From: Prolixibacteraceae bacterium
GTDB taxonomy: Bacteria; Bacteroidota; Bacteroidia; Bacteroidales; Prolixibacteraceae
Direction: 5' to 3'
Assembly: GCA_028282705.1 (NCBI GenBank)
Contig: JANQHI010000061.1
Span: 38,739 to 102,738 of the forward strand
DNA: 64,000 nt
The notes under the pieces were generated by a model, which saw only the letters and a program-made list of their open reading frames with translations, ran no database searches and was not told the DNA's origin. Numbering within the stretch: position 1 is the first letter of the stretch; each line of letters opens with the position of its first letter. Position numbers and translations under genes: made by a program. Below are positions 1-9,473 of this stretch, in pieces.

Positions 1-434
1 GGATGGAAGAGTTGCCTGAGAATTCCATTTTAACCCCCCATCCTGGAGAGTTTGAAAGGCTGGTTGGAAGTTTTAATGGCCCTTATGGGCGTTTGCAGGG
101 GCAAGTAAGCTTTTCAAAAAAACACAGGGTAATAATAGCATTAAAGGGGGCACACACTACAATTACCACCCCCAAAGGGGAAGTATATTTCAACACAACA
201 GGGAACCCTGGCATGGCAACAGCAGGAAGTGGGGATGCACTTACTGGCATAATTGTTGGCTTGCTAGCCCAGGGCATTTCCCCATTAGATGCTACTTTGG
301 CAGGGGTGTATGTGCATGGCCTGGCTGGGGATATTGCAGCAAAAACAACATCACAACAAGCACTAATTGCTGGGGATATAATAAATGCATTGGGCAGTGC
401 ATTTCTTCAATTAAATACTGGCTTGGAAAAATAA
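1..434 (+). CDS. nnrD: ADP-dependent NAD(P)H-hydrate dehydratase, C-terminal part (partial)
   Basis: This is the C-terminal end of a YjeF/NnrD-type repair enzyme that dehydrates damaged NAD(P)HX back to NAD(P)H. The visible part has the LTPHPGEF segment and the GNPGMATAGSGD motif; the latter holds the nucleotide-binding loop and catalytic Asp of this ribokinase-fold family. The reading frame is open to the left edge, so the real start lies outside the window. In Bacteroidota the domain is usually fused to an N-terminal NAD(P)HX epimerase, but that part cannot be seen here. The stop is followed after 36 bp by the DUF4831 gene on the same strand. Confidence 0.9.
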   Translation, partial: MEELPENSILTPHPGEFERLVGSFNGPYGRLQGQVSFSKKHRVIIALKGAHTTITTPKGEVYFNTTGNPGMATAGSGDALTGIIVGLLAQGISPLDATLAGVYVHGLAGDIAAKTTSQQALIAGDIINALGSAFLQLNTGLEK

Positions 435-470
435 TTTTAATATTTTTAAATCAAATTCAAAAAATAAGCC

Positions 471-1574
471 ATGAGATTTATAACAATGATAATTGTGAGC
501 CTTTTGGTATTGCCTGTTTTTGGGCAAAGGAAAAAGGACGAAGCAGTAGTGGTACCAACTTATAAAGAAGGTATTGCATATGCATTGCCACAAACAGGCA
601 TTAGGGTATGGGTAGTAGCCAAAGAAGAAGTATTTATACCTGGCCCATTTGCAAGCTTTGCTGATGAGCTATTGGGGATACCTGATGCAAAAGCACAAGC
701 TACCTCCAGCTGGGCAATGGAAAAGGTCCATATAGAAGCATTTGCTGTGCCTGACCCTGAAAAGGTATTTAAAGCATTGGGGAAAACAGCCTCATTAATC
801 AGTTTGTCACCCAATGGGTGTATTGCAGGAATAAATACCCCAAGCAATGAAGGGGAAAAAAGGGAACTTGTTACCAACCTTTTGCTAAACCAAGGGTTAA
901 AAAGCTCAATGGCAAGCTTTACCAATTTTTCTGAAACCACCTTTTATGTGCCAGGTGATTCTACCAATAATTTTAGGCCAACCAGGATTTCAATGGAACA
1001 GAAGGCAGCAGAAGCAGCAGCCAAAATTATGGAATGCAGGACTGCAAGGTTTGAAACTGCTGCTGGCCTGTTGGATGAATTCCACCCTGATGGGGAAGCA
1101 TATAAACAAAGCTTGGGGCAGCTCAAGGAAATAGAACTGGAATATTTGTCCCTTTTTATTGGGAAAACAAAAAGCAAAGTTTCTAAATATAGTTTTGAAT
1201 ATGTCCCAACAAAAAATACCAGTAAAGGGGAAGTTTTGTTTAGGTTTTCAGGGCAAAATGGGGTGCTGGATAAAACAGACCTGGCAGGGAAACCAGTGAT
1301 GCTAAGCATCAAAAAAATGGATGCATTAACTTCAGCTTTTAGTGGGAAGGTAGCCTCTGACAACCCAAATGCAGGGGCCAGTGGTGTTTATTACAACATG
1401 CCTGGGTTGGCTGAAATTGTTTTGTCATATGAGCTTAAACCAATAGCAAACTCAAGGTTGGCTTTTGGGCAGTTTGGTATGGTTGCACCTGTCCCAGAAG
1501 CATTTTTAGATGGGAAATATAGTTTGGAATTCCACCCAGGGACTGGGGCAATTAAAAACATAAAACAGAAATAA
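471..1574 (+). CDS. secreted DUF4831 family protein
   Basis: 367 aa with a short N-terminal signal peptide (MRFITMIIVSLLVLPVFGQ), so probably exported to the periplasm or outer membrane. The body, starting with a YALPQTGIRVWV-like strand, resembles the DUF4831 family, which is essentially confined to Bacteroidota and has no established function. No catalytic motif is visible. It follows the nnrD tail by 36 bp and is closed by its own terminator-like hairpin, so it may be co-transcribed with nnrD. The family call is by pattern recognition and is moderately sure; function is unknown. Confidence 0.75.
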   Translation: MRFITMIIVSLLVLPVFGQRKKDEAVVVPTYKEGIAYALPQTGIRVWVVAKEEVFIPGPFASFADELLGIPDAKAQATSSWAMEKVHIEAFAVPDPEKVFKALGKTASLISLSPNGCIAGINTPSNEGEKRELVTNLLLNQGLKSSMASFTNFSETTFYVPGDSTNNFRPTRISMEQKAAEAAAKIMECRTARFETAAGLLDEFHPDGEAYKQSLGQLKEIELEYLSLFIGKTKSKVSKYSFEYVPTKNTSKGEVLFRFSGQNGVLDKTDLAGKPVMLSIKKMDALTSAFSGKVASDNPNAGASGVYYNMPGLAEIVLSYELKPIANSRLAFGQFGMVAPVPEAFLDGKYSLEFHPGTGAIKNIKQK

Positions 1575-1580
1575 ATAGGG

Positions 1581-1612
1581 TAGGTGGCAATACAAAATGC
1601 TGCCTATTTTTA
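1581..1612 (+). terminator. rho-independent terminator after the DUF4831 gene
   Basis: A 9-bp stem (1581-1589 with 1598-1606, including two G-T pairs) with an 8-nt loop is followed by a run of T. It starts 7 bp after the DUF4831 stop codon. Confidence 0.7.
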
Positions 1613-1686
1613 TATCATTTTTCTAGCTTGTTATTTTTCTTATTTTTATCCACCTAGAAATTTTTTATTTAAAAAATATAAACACT

Positions 1687-3243
1687 ATGAAAAAAACACT
1701 TAGAGATTCTGCTGCAATAAGGTGGCTAGCACTAATATTAATCAGTGGACTTACATTTAGTACTTATTGGTTTCAAGATTTTTTTGGGGGTATAAAACCT
1801 TTGATGGAATCTCAAATGGGTTTTACTAGTGAGGAATTTGGAAGGCTAATAGGTTTAACAACTATTGCCAACATGTTTGGGATGATCATAATTGGAGGGA
1901 TGATCTTAGATAAATGGGGTGTTAGGGTAGCTGGACTATTGTTTGGTGGATTGGCTGTTATTGGTGGTGCCCTTAGTGCCTTGGCTAGTATTGGATTTTT
2001 TGGAGAGGAACATTCAACCATTTTAAATTTTATGATACTTGGAAGAATTTTCTTTGGAGTAGGGCTTGAGGTAGTTTGTGTTGTTGCAACAAGAACAATT
2101 GTAAAATGGTTTAAAGGATATGAGCTTGCTTTGGCAATGGCAATAAATATGGGATTTGGAAGGTTAGGGTCTGCTCTAGGAATTGCAGTTTCTCCAGATC
2201 TTGCAGTTGAATCCGTGCCACCAGCAGTAGTATTTGCTGCTACTTTGATTGGTATAGCTTTAATAATGTTTGTAATTTATTTGTTTTTTGATATTAAAGT
2301 AGACAAACAACTTAAAGCAAAGTCAATTGAGAATGAGGAGAGTGAAGAAGAATTTAAATTCTCAGATTTATTTAAGTTGTTGAAGAATAGTTCTTTTGTA
2401 TATATTGCATTATTATGCTTAGCTTTCTATGCTGCAGTCTTCCCATTTATACAGTATGCAGCAGACCTTTTGGTAAATAAATTTGGTTTTACAAGTGTGA
2501 TACCAGAAGGTGCAGGTGTAATTGTTTTATTTGGAAGTGCAGCATTGGGAACAACAAGTGTTTATGTAGGTCTGTTTTTATTTGCATTATCCATAACTTT
2601 AATTCCAGCACAGATAAAGTCTAAAACTTTTAAGAACCTTGCTGTTGTTATTATACTGGCATTGTTTGTATTATTTGTAAATTCTTTAAAAGATGTTTTG
2701 GCTGTTTGGTTGAAGAATGGACCTAAAACAGCAAGTTTAATTCCATTAGGGACTATTCTATTTACTCCAATTTTTGGCAACATAGTTGACAAGAAGGGTA
2801 AAGCTGCTTCACTAATGATGCTAGGGTCATTGCTACTTATTTTTGCTCATTTGTCCTTATCAGTGTTCAATAGCCCTCTTTTAGGTTATGCTGGATTATT
2901 AAGTCTTGGAATCGCTTTTTCTTTGGTTCCTGCAGCCATGTGGCCTTCAGTGGCAAAAATTGTCCCTGAATCTAGGTTAGGAACTGCATATGCTTCAATG
3001 TTTACAATTCAGAATTGGGGTTTAGGTTTGTTCTTTTGGGGGATAGGAGCTCTATTGGATCTTACAAATAGATCAAATATTGATGCTATTAGGGCAGGAG
3101 ATGCAAGTTACAATTATACAATACCAATTTTATTATTGGTTTTATGTGGTGTTATTTCTATTTTTCTTTCATATAAATTGAAGCAAGCAGATAAAAAACA
3201 AGGTTTTGGATTAGAATTACCTTCTGGTCAAAAACCTGAATAA
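1687..3243 (+). CDS. MFS transporter
   Basis: 518-aa polytopic inner-membrane protein of the major facilitator superfamily. Long hydrophobic segments run the whole length, with the conserved cytoplasmic loop motif GGMILDKWGVRV after TM2 and a second copy, GNIVDKKGK, after TM8, as expected from the duplicated six-helix halves. A charged cytoplasmic linker rich in Glu/Lys sits near residues 205-230. It is somewhat longer than the usual 400-450 aa because of an extra hydrophobic stretch around residues 290-350. The substrate cannot be read from sequence. The dipeptidase gene follows 67 bp downstream on the same strand, so import of a small metabolite or peptide is a plausible guess only. Confidence 0.85.
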   Translation: MKKTLRDSAAIRWLALILISGLTFSTYWFQDFFGGIKPLMESQMGFTSEEFGRLIGLTTIANMFGMIIIGGMILDKWGVRVAGLLFGGLAVIGGALSALASIGFFGEEHSTILNFMILGRIFFGVGLEVVCVVATRTIVKWFKGYELALAMAINMGFGRLGSALGIAVSPDLAVESVPPAVVFAATLIGIALIMFVIYLFFDIKVDKQLKAKSIENEESEEEFKFSDLFKLLKNSSFVYIALLCLAFYAAVFPFIQYAADLLVNKFGFTSVIPEGAGVIVLFGSAALGTTSVYVGLFLFALSITLIPAQIKSKTFKNLAVVIILALFVLFVNSLKDVLAVWLKNGPKTASLIPLGTILFTPIFGNIVDKKGKAASLMMLGSLLLIFAHLSLSVFNSPLLGYAGLLSLGIAFSLVPAAMWPSVAKIVPESRLGTAYASMFTIQNWGLGLFFWGIGALLDLTNRSNIDAIRAGDASYNYTIPILLLVLCGVISIFLSYKLKQADKKQGFGLELPSGQKPE

Positions 3244-3310
3244 AATGGGAGTTGCCCATCTTAAATATTGTATTACAAAATATTCATTCAATATAAATAA
3301 CAATAATAAT

Positions 3311-4774
3311 ATGTCAGAAATTAAAAATATTGAGCCAAAAGAGGTATGGGGCATTTTTAGCCAAATGCTGGAAATTCCACGCCCATCAAACCATGAAGAT
3401 AAAATTCAGGATTGGGCAGTGAAGTTTGGGGAAAGTTTAGGCTTAAAAACCATCAAGGATGAGGTAGGCAATGTTATCATAAGGAAACCTGCTACACCTG
3501 GAATGGAAAACAGGAAAGGGGTCATCTTTCAGGGGCACCTGGATATGGTTCCCCAGAAAAACAGTGATAAGGAACATGATTTTGTAAATGACCCAATTGA
3601 TGCTTTTGTTGATGGTGGATGGGTAACTGCCAATGGTACTACTTTGGGGGCAGACAATGGGATAGGTGTTTCAGCAGCAATGGCTGTTCTGGCATCAAAA
3701 GGCCTTGTGCATGGTTCTGTTGAGGCATTGTTTACTGCCACTGAAGAGACTGGTATGGATGGAGCCAATGGTTTAAAACCTGGGTTGCTTCAGGGTGACA
3801 TATTGCTGAATACTGATTCAGAAGATGAGGGAGAGCTTTATGTTGGTTGTGCAGGAGGTGAAGATGCTAATATCTCTTTTAGCTATACTGAGGAAGGCAC
3901 CCCAATTGGTTTCACAGGAATGAAGCTTGGTGTAACTGGTTTAAAAGGTGGGCATTCAGGAATTGATATCCCACTGGGGCGAGGAAATGCAATCAAAGTA
4001 TTTTTCAGGATACTGAATGCAGCTTCTGCCAGATTAGGTGTTAAACTGGCTTCAATTGATGGGGGCAGCTTGAGGAATGCTATACCAAGGGAAGCATTTG
4101 GGGTGATGGCAATTGAAGAGTCAAAAGCAACAGACCTGGCAGCACTGGTTGATGAGATTGCTGATGAGGTTAAAGCTGAACTTTCAGCAACTGAGCCTGA
4201 TATGAAAGTAGCCATAGAAGAGGTGGCAGTCCCTGAAAAGGTGATTGATGCTGATACCCAGCAAAAACTTACCTGGGCTGTGATAGCATGCCCCAATGGG
4301 GTGGTCAGGATGAGCAATAGCATGGAAGGGCTTGTAGAGACTTCAACAAACCTAGCTATCATTAAATCAAATGCTGAAACAAAAACCATATTGGGAGCTT
4401 GCCTGATGCGCAGTTCTGTTGATACTGCCAAGGCTGAGTTGGGCACAAGGATTGCAGCTGTATTTAACCTGGCTGGGGCTGATGTGCAATTCTCAGGAGT
4501 TTACCCAGGGTGGCAGCCTAATATGGATTCACCTATCCTGAAAACTATGTTAAAAGTTTATGAGGATAAGTATGGAAAAGTGCCTGAAATAAAGGCAATC
4601 CATGCAGGGCTGGAATGTGGTATCCTGGGTGGTGCATACCCTCATTGGGATATGATCTCATTTGGACCAACCATTAGGTTCCCTCACTCTCCTGATGAAA
4701 AAGTGAATATTGAAACTGTACAAAAATTCTGGGATTTCTTAGTTGAAACATTAAAGAATATCCCTGAAAAATAA
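3311..4774 (+). CDS. pepD: aminoacyl-histidine dipeptidase (PepD, M20 family)
   Basis: 487-aa M20-family metallopeptidase that hydrolyses Xaa-His and other dipeptides in the cytoplasm. Zinc ligands and catalytic residues are in place: GHLDMV (His76, Asp78), TLGADNGIG (Asp115), TATEETG (Glu145/Glu146) and the late HAGLECG (final His ligand region). The inserted lid/dimerisation domain lies at roughly residues 205-390. I take the ATG at 3311 (MSEIKN) as start; an upstream ATG at 3245 would add 22 residues including an Asn-rich run that does not look like protein. The length matches the family. Confidence 0.93.
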   Translation: MSEIKNIEPKEVWGIFSQMLEIPRPSNHEDKIQDWAVKFGESLGLKTIKDEVGNVIIRKPATPGMENRKGVIFQGHLDMVPQKNSDKEHDFVNDPIDAFVDGGWVTANGTTLGADNGIGVSAAMAVLASKGLVHGSVEALFTATEETGMDGANGLKPGLLQGDILLNTDSEDEGELYVGCAGGEDANISFSYTEEGTPIGFTGMKLGVTGLKGGHSGIDIPLGRGNAIKVFFRILNAASARLGVKLASIDGGSLRNAIPREAFGVMAIEESKATDLAALVDEIADEVKAELSATEPDMKVAIEEVAVPEKVIDADTQQKLTWAVIACPNGVVRMSNSMEGLVETSTNLAIIKSNAETKTILGACLMRSSVDTAKAELGTRIAAVFNLAGADVQFSGVYPGWQPNMDSPILKTMLKVYEDKYGKVPEIKAIHAGLECGILGGAYPHWDMISFGPTIRFPHSPDEKVNIETVQKFWDFLVETLKNIPEK

Positions 4775-4782
4775 GCTTATCT

Positions 4783-4815
4783 ATTGAGCAGGTGGCTAAA
4801 AGTTACCTGCTCAAT
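4783..4815. terminator. hairpin between convergent genes, probable bidirectional terminator
   Basis: A perfect 11-bp inverted repeat (4783-4793 with 4805-4815, 11-nt loop) lies between the pepD stop and the stop of the convergent VOC gene. There is no long T run on either side, so termination is inferred from position and stem strength. Confidence 0.5.
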
Positions 4816-4831
4816 AATGTTACCTACTGAA

Positions 4832-5246
4832 TTATTCCATTATTAAGCTTCCTTGTTCATCAAATTCCCAAAATGGAGCCCAGGCAATTTCCCAATGATG
4901 CCCATCTGGGTCAGCAAAATAGCAATCATATCCTCCCCAAAATGTTTCACGAGGTTCAATAAGTGGTTTGCCTCCTTTTTCAATAGAGCTGGTCAACAGC
5001 TTCTTTACTCTCCAGGTTGATGGCAAGGGAAATCCCTGAAAAACCCTTTCTCTCAGGTGGTAGGCCTGCATCTTCAGCTAGTTTGTTAATGGGATATAAT
5101 CCAAAGACAATACCTTGCTGGTAATAAAACACAATTTTTTCGTCACTGTCTTTTGTTTCTTCCCACCCCAGGGCATTTGCATAAAAGGCCCTTGATACTT
5201 GCAAATTCTTCACCCCCAGGGTAATAATGCTTATCCTTGGTTTCAT
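4832..5246 (-). pseudogene. VOC (glyoxalase-fold) family protein, frameshifted
   Basis: Two overlapping minus-strand ORFs together make one VOC/glyoxalase-like protein of about 138 aa. The first (from 5246) carries the N-terminal half beginning MKPRISIITLGVKNLQ and the pattern AFYANALGWEE. The second carries the C-terminal half with GGYDCYFADPDGHHWEIAW, which is the second metal-binding strand of the fold. The frame changes near 4980-4995, where the first ORF stops just after EAVDQLY and the second reads SSIEKGGK. The span is 3n+1 bases long, so one base was gained or two lost. It is either a true pseudogene or a sequencing indel. It lies 3' of the D-threonine-aldolase-like gene on the same strand. 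Confidence 0.8.
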
Positions 5247-5334
5247 ATCTTATTTTTAAGTTTGAGATTGCAAAATAAGGATTATCCATTCTCCTGATGA
5301 AAAATGAATATCATTTCAAGACATCTGAATAGAA

Positions 5335-6432
5335 TTAACAGTTCATCATGGTAATTTCTTCGCCATCAGTGGTCATGTATTTCCTCATCAGGTTGGCTGT
5401 CAAGCAAGAATGGACAGGAATTATTTCTATAATATCACCAACATTAAAATATTTCAGGTCTTTTCTCATAACCTTTAAAATACCATGTTCCTGAGAGAGG
5501 GCACTTACATAATTTAATTCATCAAGAAGGATTCTTTCTCCATTTTGCCTAATGATAATCCTTCCAAACATTTTTTTCCCATCAATATTGGTAATGTATT
5601 CTTTTGAAAGGTGTATGGCTCCACCATAGATCACTACTTCATTACGTGAAGGGTGTTTTGCAACCACAGGGCAGGCTAGCTTGACTGCAATATCATCAAG
5701 GCTGCATACCCCCAATTTATGTTGCATTAAATCATAAAATACAAAATTACCAGGCCTGATCTCATCCACTCCCCTAAAGTTATCAGAAAGGGTGCAGGAT
5801 GGTGTGTCTCCTATTGAAACAATCAATGTAGGGCATACTTTTTTAAACCTTTGTTTAATGGCTTTCATTTTCAGTAGGGCATCAAAGTGGTGGCTATGTA
5901 TTTCATAAGAGGTGTTGGTTTTATATGTATGCCCAGTATGAGAAAGGAACCCTTTAAACACAAGGGTTTCATAATTTGAAAACAGTTCAATGTATGATTC
6001 CATCAGGTTGAATCTTCCAGAGGGGATACCTGTCCTGTAGTAGCCAGTGTCTATTTTTAAAAATACCCCTACTTTATTGGTTAATTTTTTGCCCAATGCA
6101 AGTATTGTCTCTTTGCTTTCTACCAGAAGGTTTATCTTTATTGAAGCTGCCAGCCTGTTTATATTTTCCAGTTCAAGTATATTAACAGGAAATGCAATGG
6201 TAATATCACTCCAACCATTAACTGCAAAATATTCAGCCATCCTGACTGATGAGACAGTTATAGCCTCAACCCCATATATTTTAAACCAGTTACCAATTTT
6301 GGCAGATTGGTGGGTTTTAAAATGAGGCCTGAAGTGTAACTTGTTTTGGCTGGCTTTCTCAACCATATGTTCAATATTTTGGAGGCAGGTGTTTTTGTCA
6401 AGCAGTAAGGTGGGACGCAAGATTTCTACCAT
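5335..6432 (-). CDS. D-threonine aldolase-like PLP enzyme (alanine racemase fold)
   Basis: 365-aa fold-type III PLP enzyme. The N-terminal TIM-barrel part has the RPHFKTHQ motif (PLP-binding Lys39), and the C-terminal beta domain ends with PVHSCLTANL (His341, Cys343), the metal-binding pair seen in D-threonine aldolase and D-serine dehydratase-like proteins. It probably cleaves or deaminates a beta-hydroxy D-amino acid, but the exact substrate cannot be told. The ATG at 6432 is preferred; a TTG at 6447 would add only five residues. It lies 35 bp downstream of the nicotinate phosphoribosyltransferase gene on the same strand and is likely co-transcribed with it. Confidence 0.85.
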   Translation of the reverse strand: MVEILRPTLLLDKNTCLQNIEHMVEKASQNKLHFRPHFKTHQSAKIGNWFKIYGVEAITVSSVRMAEYFAVNGWSDITIAFPVNILELENINRLAASIKINLLVESKETILALGKKLTNKVGVFLKIDTGYYRTGIPSGRFNLMESYIELFSNYETLVFKGFLSHTGHTYKTNTSYEIHSHHFDALLKMKAIKQRFKKVCPTLIVSIGDTPSCTLSDNFRGVDEIRPGNFVFYDLMQHKLGVCSLDDIAVKLACPVVAKHPSRNEVVIYGGAIHLSKEYITNIDGKKMFGRIIIRQNGERILLDELNYVSALSQEHGILKVMRKDLKYFNVGDIIEIIPVHSCLTANLMRKYMTTDGEEITMMNC

Positions 6433-6467
6433 TATTCCAGAAAACAAAAAAGTTATTTATGCTATTT

Positions 6468-7869
6468 TCAATATTGGCCTAGTATCTTATTTCTGAGGCC
6501 AAGCAATGAGTTGGAAATACCTACATTGTATGGAAGAGGATTGCTAAACCTTTTATGTTCAGATGGTAACCTTTCAAAACGCTTTGTTAAATATGCAAAA
6601 ATTTCTGATGGTTTTTCTTTTTTAAACAAGATTTTTTTTCCTGAATAGGCTTTCTTAATTAATAATTCCCATTCAGAAGGGTTTATTTTAGTTAATTTGT
6701 CATTGCCATAAGGATTAAATAACTTTTGAACTGTGCTTGGTTTTTCATCTTTCAGCTTGATCCCATCAGCCGTAAATTTCCCATTTTTATCTGAGAACCT
6801 TACCAAATCTTTTTGTCCTGGCAAGGTTGTTTTCTCCAAGTTTTCTGAGAACTTCATTTTTGGGGTATTGTCAATCCATGACAGCTTATAAACACCATCT
6901 AATGCAGCATCAGGTTTTCCTGTTATTAGTTCTGTACCTACCCCAAATGCATCAATAGGTGCATTGCTTTCCTCAACCAACCATTTAATGTTGTGTTCAT
7001 TGAGTTGGTTGGAGGCTACTATTTTTACATCATGCAATCCTGCTTCATCAAGCATCTTCCTGGCTTTTTTGCTAAGGGAGGCAAGGTCTCCACTGTCCAG
7101 CCTTATGGCTTTTAATCCATACCCTTTTTGCCTCAAAAACAGGGCTGTTTTAATGGCATTTGGGACACCTGATTTTAAGGTATCATAGGTGTCAACCAAA
7201 AGGGTTGAATTGCCAGGGTATTGGTTTGCATAGGTTTTAAAAGCAGTAAGTTCATCAGGGAAGCTTTGTATCCACGAATGTGCCATGGTTCCAGTAACAG
7301 GTATGTCAAATAATTTTCCTGCCAGGGTGTTTGATGTGGATGCAGCACCACCAATACAAGCTGCCCTGCTGGCATGGATTGCCCCAAAGCCTTGTGCCCT
7401 CCTTAGCCCAAAATCAGCAAAGATTTGTTTCCTGGTTGCTTGTTTCACCTGAAAAGACTTTGTGGCTATAAGGGTCTCAAAATTTAATATATTCAACAGG
7501 AGGCTTTCAATGAGCTGGCATTCAATAATATTGCCTTCAACCCTTACCAGTGGTTCATTGGGGAAAACAATTTCCCCTTCCCTGACACTGTAAATATCCC
7601 CATTAAATGAAAAAGTTTTTAAATAATCCAGGAACTTGCTATGAAAACCAAGGCTTTTTAAATACTGTATATCAGAACCAGAAAAGGCAAAATCAACTAA
7701 TAACTCCATAAAATCATAGATTCCTGCAAAAACAGAGAAGTTTTTATTAAAAGAGTTTGTCCTGAAAAAATAGTCAAATACAGTTTGTTCATTTTGTTTA
7801 ATACCCTTGAGCCATTGTTAGCTCATACAGGTCAGTATATAAACCTATTTTCCCTACTGAAAAAGGCAT
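6468..7869 (-). pseudogene. pncB: nicotinate phosphoribosyltransferase, frameshifted near its 5' end
   Basis: Enzyme of NAD salvage joining nicotinate and PRPP. The long ORF (6468-7709, 413 aa) has the NAPRTase core FADFGLRRAQG, the PVTGTMAHSW and RLDSGDLASLSKKAR segments. It starts too late, however: its first residues correspond to about residue 53 of the family. Reading the minus strand upstream, an ATG at 7869 opens MPFSVGKIGLYTDLYELTMA, the classic NAPRTase N-terminus, which runs into a stop at 7800-7798. The other frame then continues NEQTVFDYFFRTNSFN and joins the long ORF. The total span is 3n+1 bases. Thus either a one-base insertion (or two-base loss) near 7800 inactivates the gene, or the sequence contains an indel error. 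Translation from 7709 alone would lack the N-terminal substrate-binding part. Confidence 0.85.
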
Positions 7870-7949
7870 TAGCAAAGTTATTGAGGTGACACTTTAAAGG
7901 TATAAATCAATAATTGAAATGGAAAGTTTCAGGCTACAAATCTGAATTA

Positions 7950-7991
7950 AATAAAAAAGAAAGCCCTGCTATTTATTTTTAGCAAGGCTTT
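7950..7991 (-). terminator. rho-independent terminator of purA
   Basis: On the minus strand a 12-bp stem with one G-T pair (7980-7991 with 7960-7971, 8-nt loop) is followed by a T-rich tract, 22 bp after the purA stop. Confidence 0.8.
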
Positions 7992-8013
7992 AAAACTATG
8001 ATGTTATATCTTG

Positions 8014-9297
8014 TTATTCCTCTTCTGTTTCAATAAAAATGGTCTGTGCCCTATTAGGGCCTACTGAAGCAATGGTAACAGGTGCACCTGTTTCTTCTTC
8101 AATAAAATTGATGTAGCTGTTCAATTCCTCTGGAAACTCATTCTGGTTGGTAATCTTGGTGAGATCTGTTTTCCAGCCTGGTAACTCAACATAAATAGGT
8201 TTTACTTCTTCACTAAGTTCAAATGGGAATTGCTCAATAACCTCTCCACCCACTTCATAGCCTACACATATTTTTATGGTGTCAAATTCATCCAACACAT
8301 CAGCCTTCATCATAATAAGTTGGGTAACACCATTCAGCATTATGGAATAATTCAGTGCAACCAGGTCAAGCCATCCACAGCGCCTTGGCCTGCCAGTTGT
8401 TGAGCCAAATTCATGCCCTGCTTTGCGCAATTTGTCTCCAGTTTCATCATTTAACTCAGTGGGGAATGGCCCCATGCCAACCCTGGTACAATAAGCTTTA
8501 AATATACCAAAAACTTCACCTATTTTATTTGGGGCAATACCTAATCCAGTGCATGCACCTGCACAAATTGTATTGGATGAAGTTACAAATGGGTATGACC
8601 CAAAGTCAATATCCAATAATGTGCCTTGCGCCCCTTCTGCCAATACTGATTTGCCTTCTTTTAACAAGTTGTTAACCAGGTGTTCACTGTCAATAATATT
8701 AAAGGATTTAATAAGGGTAATGCCTTCAAACCATTCTTTTTCACAGGCGTCCAGTGCTTTTTCATAATCAAAGCCATAGCGTTTTTCAAGGATAACTTTG
8801 TGGTTATCAACCCTGGCAGTGTATTTATCTTCAAAATCATTGACTATATCACCAATCCTTAAACCATCCCTACCAATTTTGTCACGGTAAGTTGGACCAA
8901 TCCCTTTTAGTGTTGACCCAATTTTTGTTTTGCCTTTTGCTTTTTCTGAAGCCTCATCCAGCAGGCGGTGTGTGGGAAGGATCAAATGAGCTTTTTTGGA
9001 AATGTAAAGGTTACCTGAAATATCAAAGCCTTTCCCTTTTAATGAATCAATTTCTTTTTTGAAAACAATAGGGTCTATTACCACACCATTCCCAATAATA
9101 TTGATTTTATTATCCCTGAAAATTCCGGAAGGGATTGTGTGCAAAATTTGCTTTATGTTGTTGAATTCAAGTGTATGCCCAGCATTTGGACCTCCTTGAA
9201 AACGTGATATTGCATCATATTTAGGTGTAAGTACATCAACAACTTTTCCTTTACCTTCATCTCCCCATTGGAGCCCCAGTAGAACATCAACTTTCAT
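8014..9297 (-). CDS. purA: adenylosuccinate synthetase
   Basis: 427-aa cytoplasmic GTP-dependent enzyme converting IMP plus aspartate to adenylosuccinate, the first committed step to AMP. The N-terminal P-loop GLQWGDEGKGK, the QGGPNAGHT segment with the catalytic His, the KGIGPTYRDK signature and the C-terminal SVGPNRAQTI are all present, and the length is normal. The start is the ATG at 9297 (MKVDVLLG); the 14 upstream in-frame residues are not conserved in style. A terminator on either side suggests it is transcribed alone, separate from the fur-relA block upstream. Confidence 0.96.
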   Translation of the reverse strand: MKVDVLLGLQWGDEGKGKVVDVLTPKYDAISRFQGGPNAGHTLEFNNIKQILHTIPSGIFRDNKINIIGNGVVIDPIVFKKEIDSLKGKGFDISGNLYISKKAHLILPTHRLLDEASEKAKGKTKIGSTLKGIGPTYRDKIGRDGLRIGDIVNDFEDKYTARVDNHKVILEKRYGFDYEKALDACEKEWFEGITLIKSFNIIDSEHLVNNLLKEGKSVLAEGAQGTLLDIDFGSYPFVTSSNTICAGACTGLGIAPNKIGEVFGIFKAYCTRVGMGPFPTELNDETGDKLRKAGHEFGSTTGRPRRCGWLDLVALNYSIMLNGVTQLIMMKADVLDEFDTIKICVGYEVGGEVIEQFPFELSEEVKPIYVELPGWKTDLTKITNQNEFPEELNSYINFIEEETGAPVTIASVGPNRAQTIFIETEEE

Positions 9298-9411
9298 GTG
9301 ATAATATTTATTTAGACAAACAAAACCGCGGAAATACAATCTACAACTTATTCATTTCCACGGGTCAATTATTTACAGGTTAAAAGTACAAATTATTTTT
9401 GGTAAAGCTGC

Positions 9412-9441
9412 ATAAAAAAATCCTTCATAGTTATGAAGGAT
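9412..9441 (-). terminator. rho-independent terminator of the Fur-like gene
   Basis: On the minus strand a perfect 9-bp stem (9441-9433 with 9428-9420, 4-nt loop) is followed by seven T residues, 33 bp after the Fur-like gene stop. It separates that gene from purA. Confidence 0.85.
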
Positions 9442-9473
9442 ATTGCTTTATTTAGTATGTATTTGAATAATAA

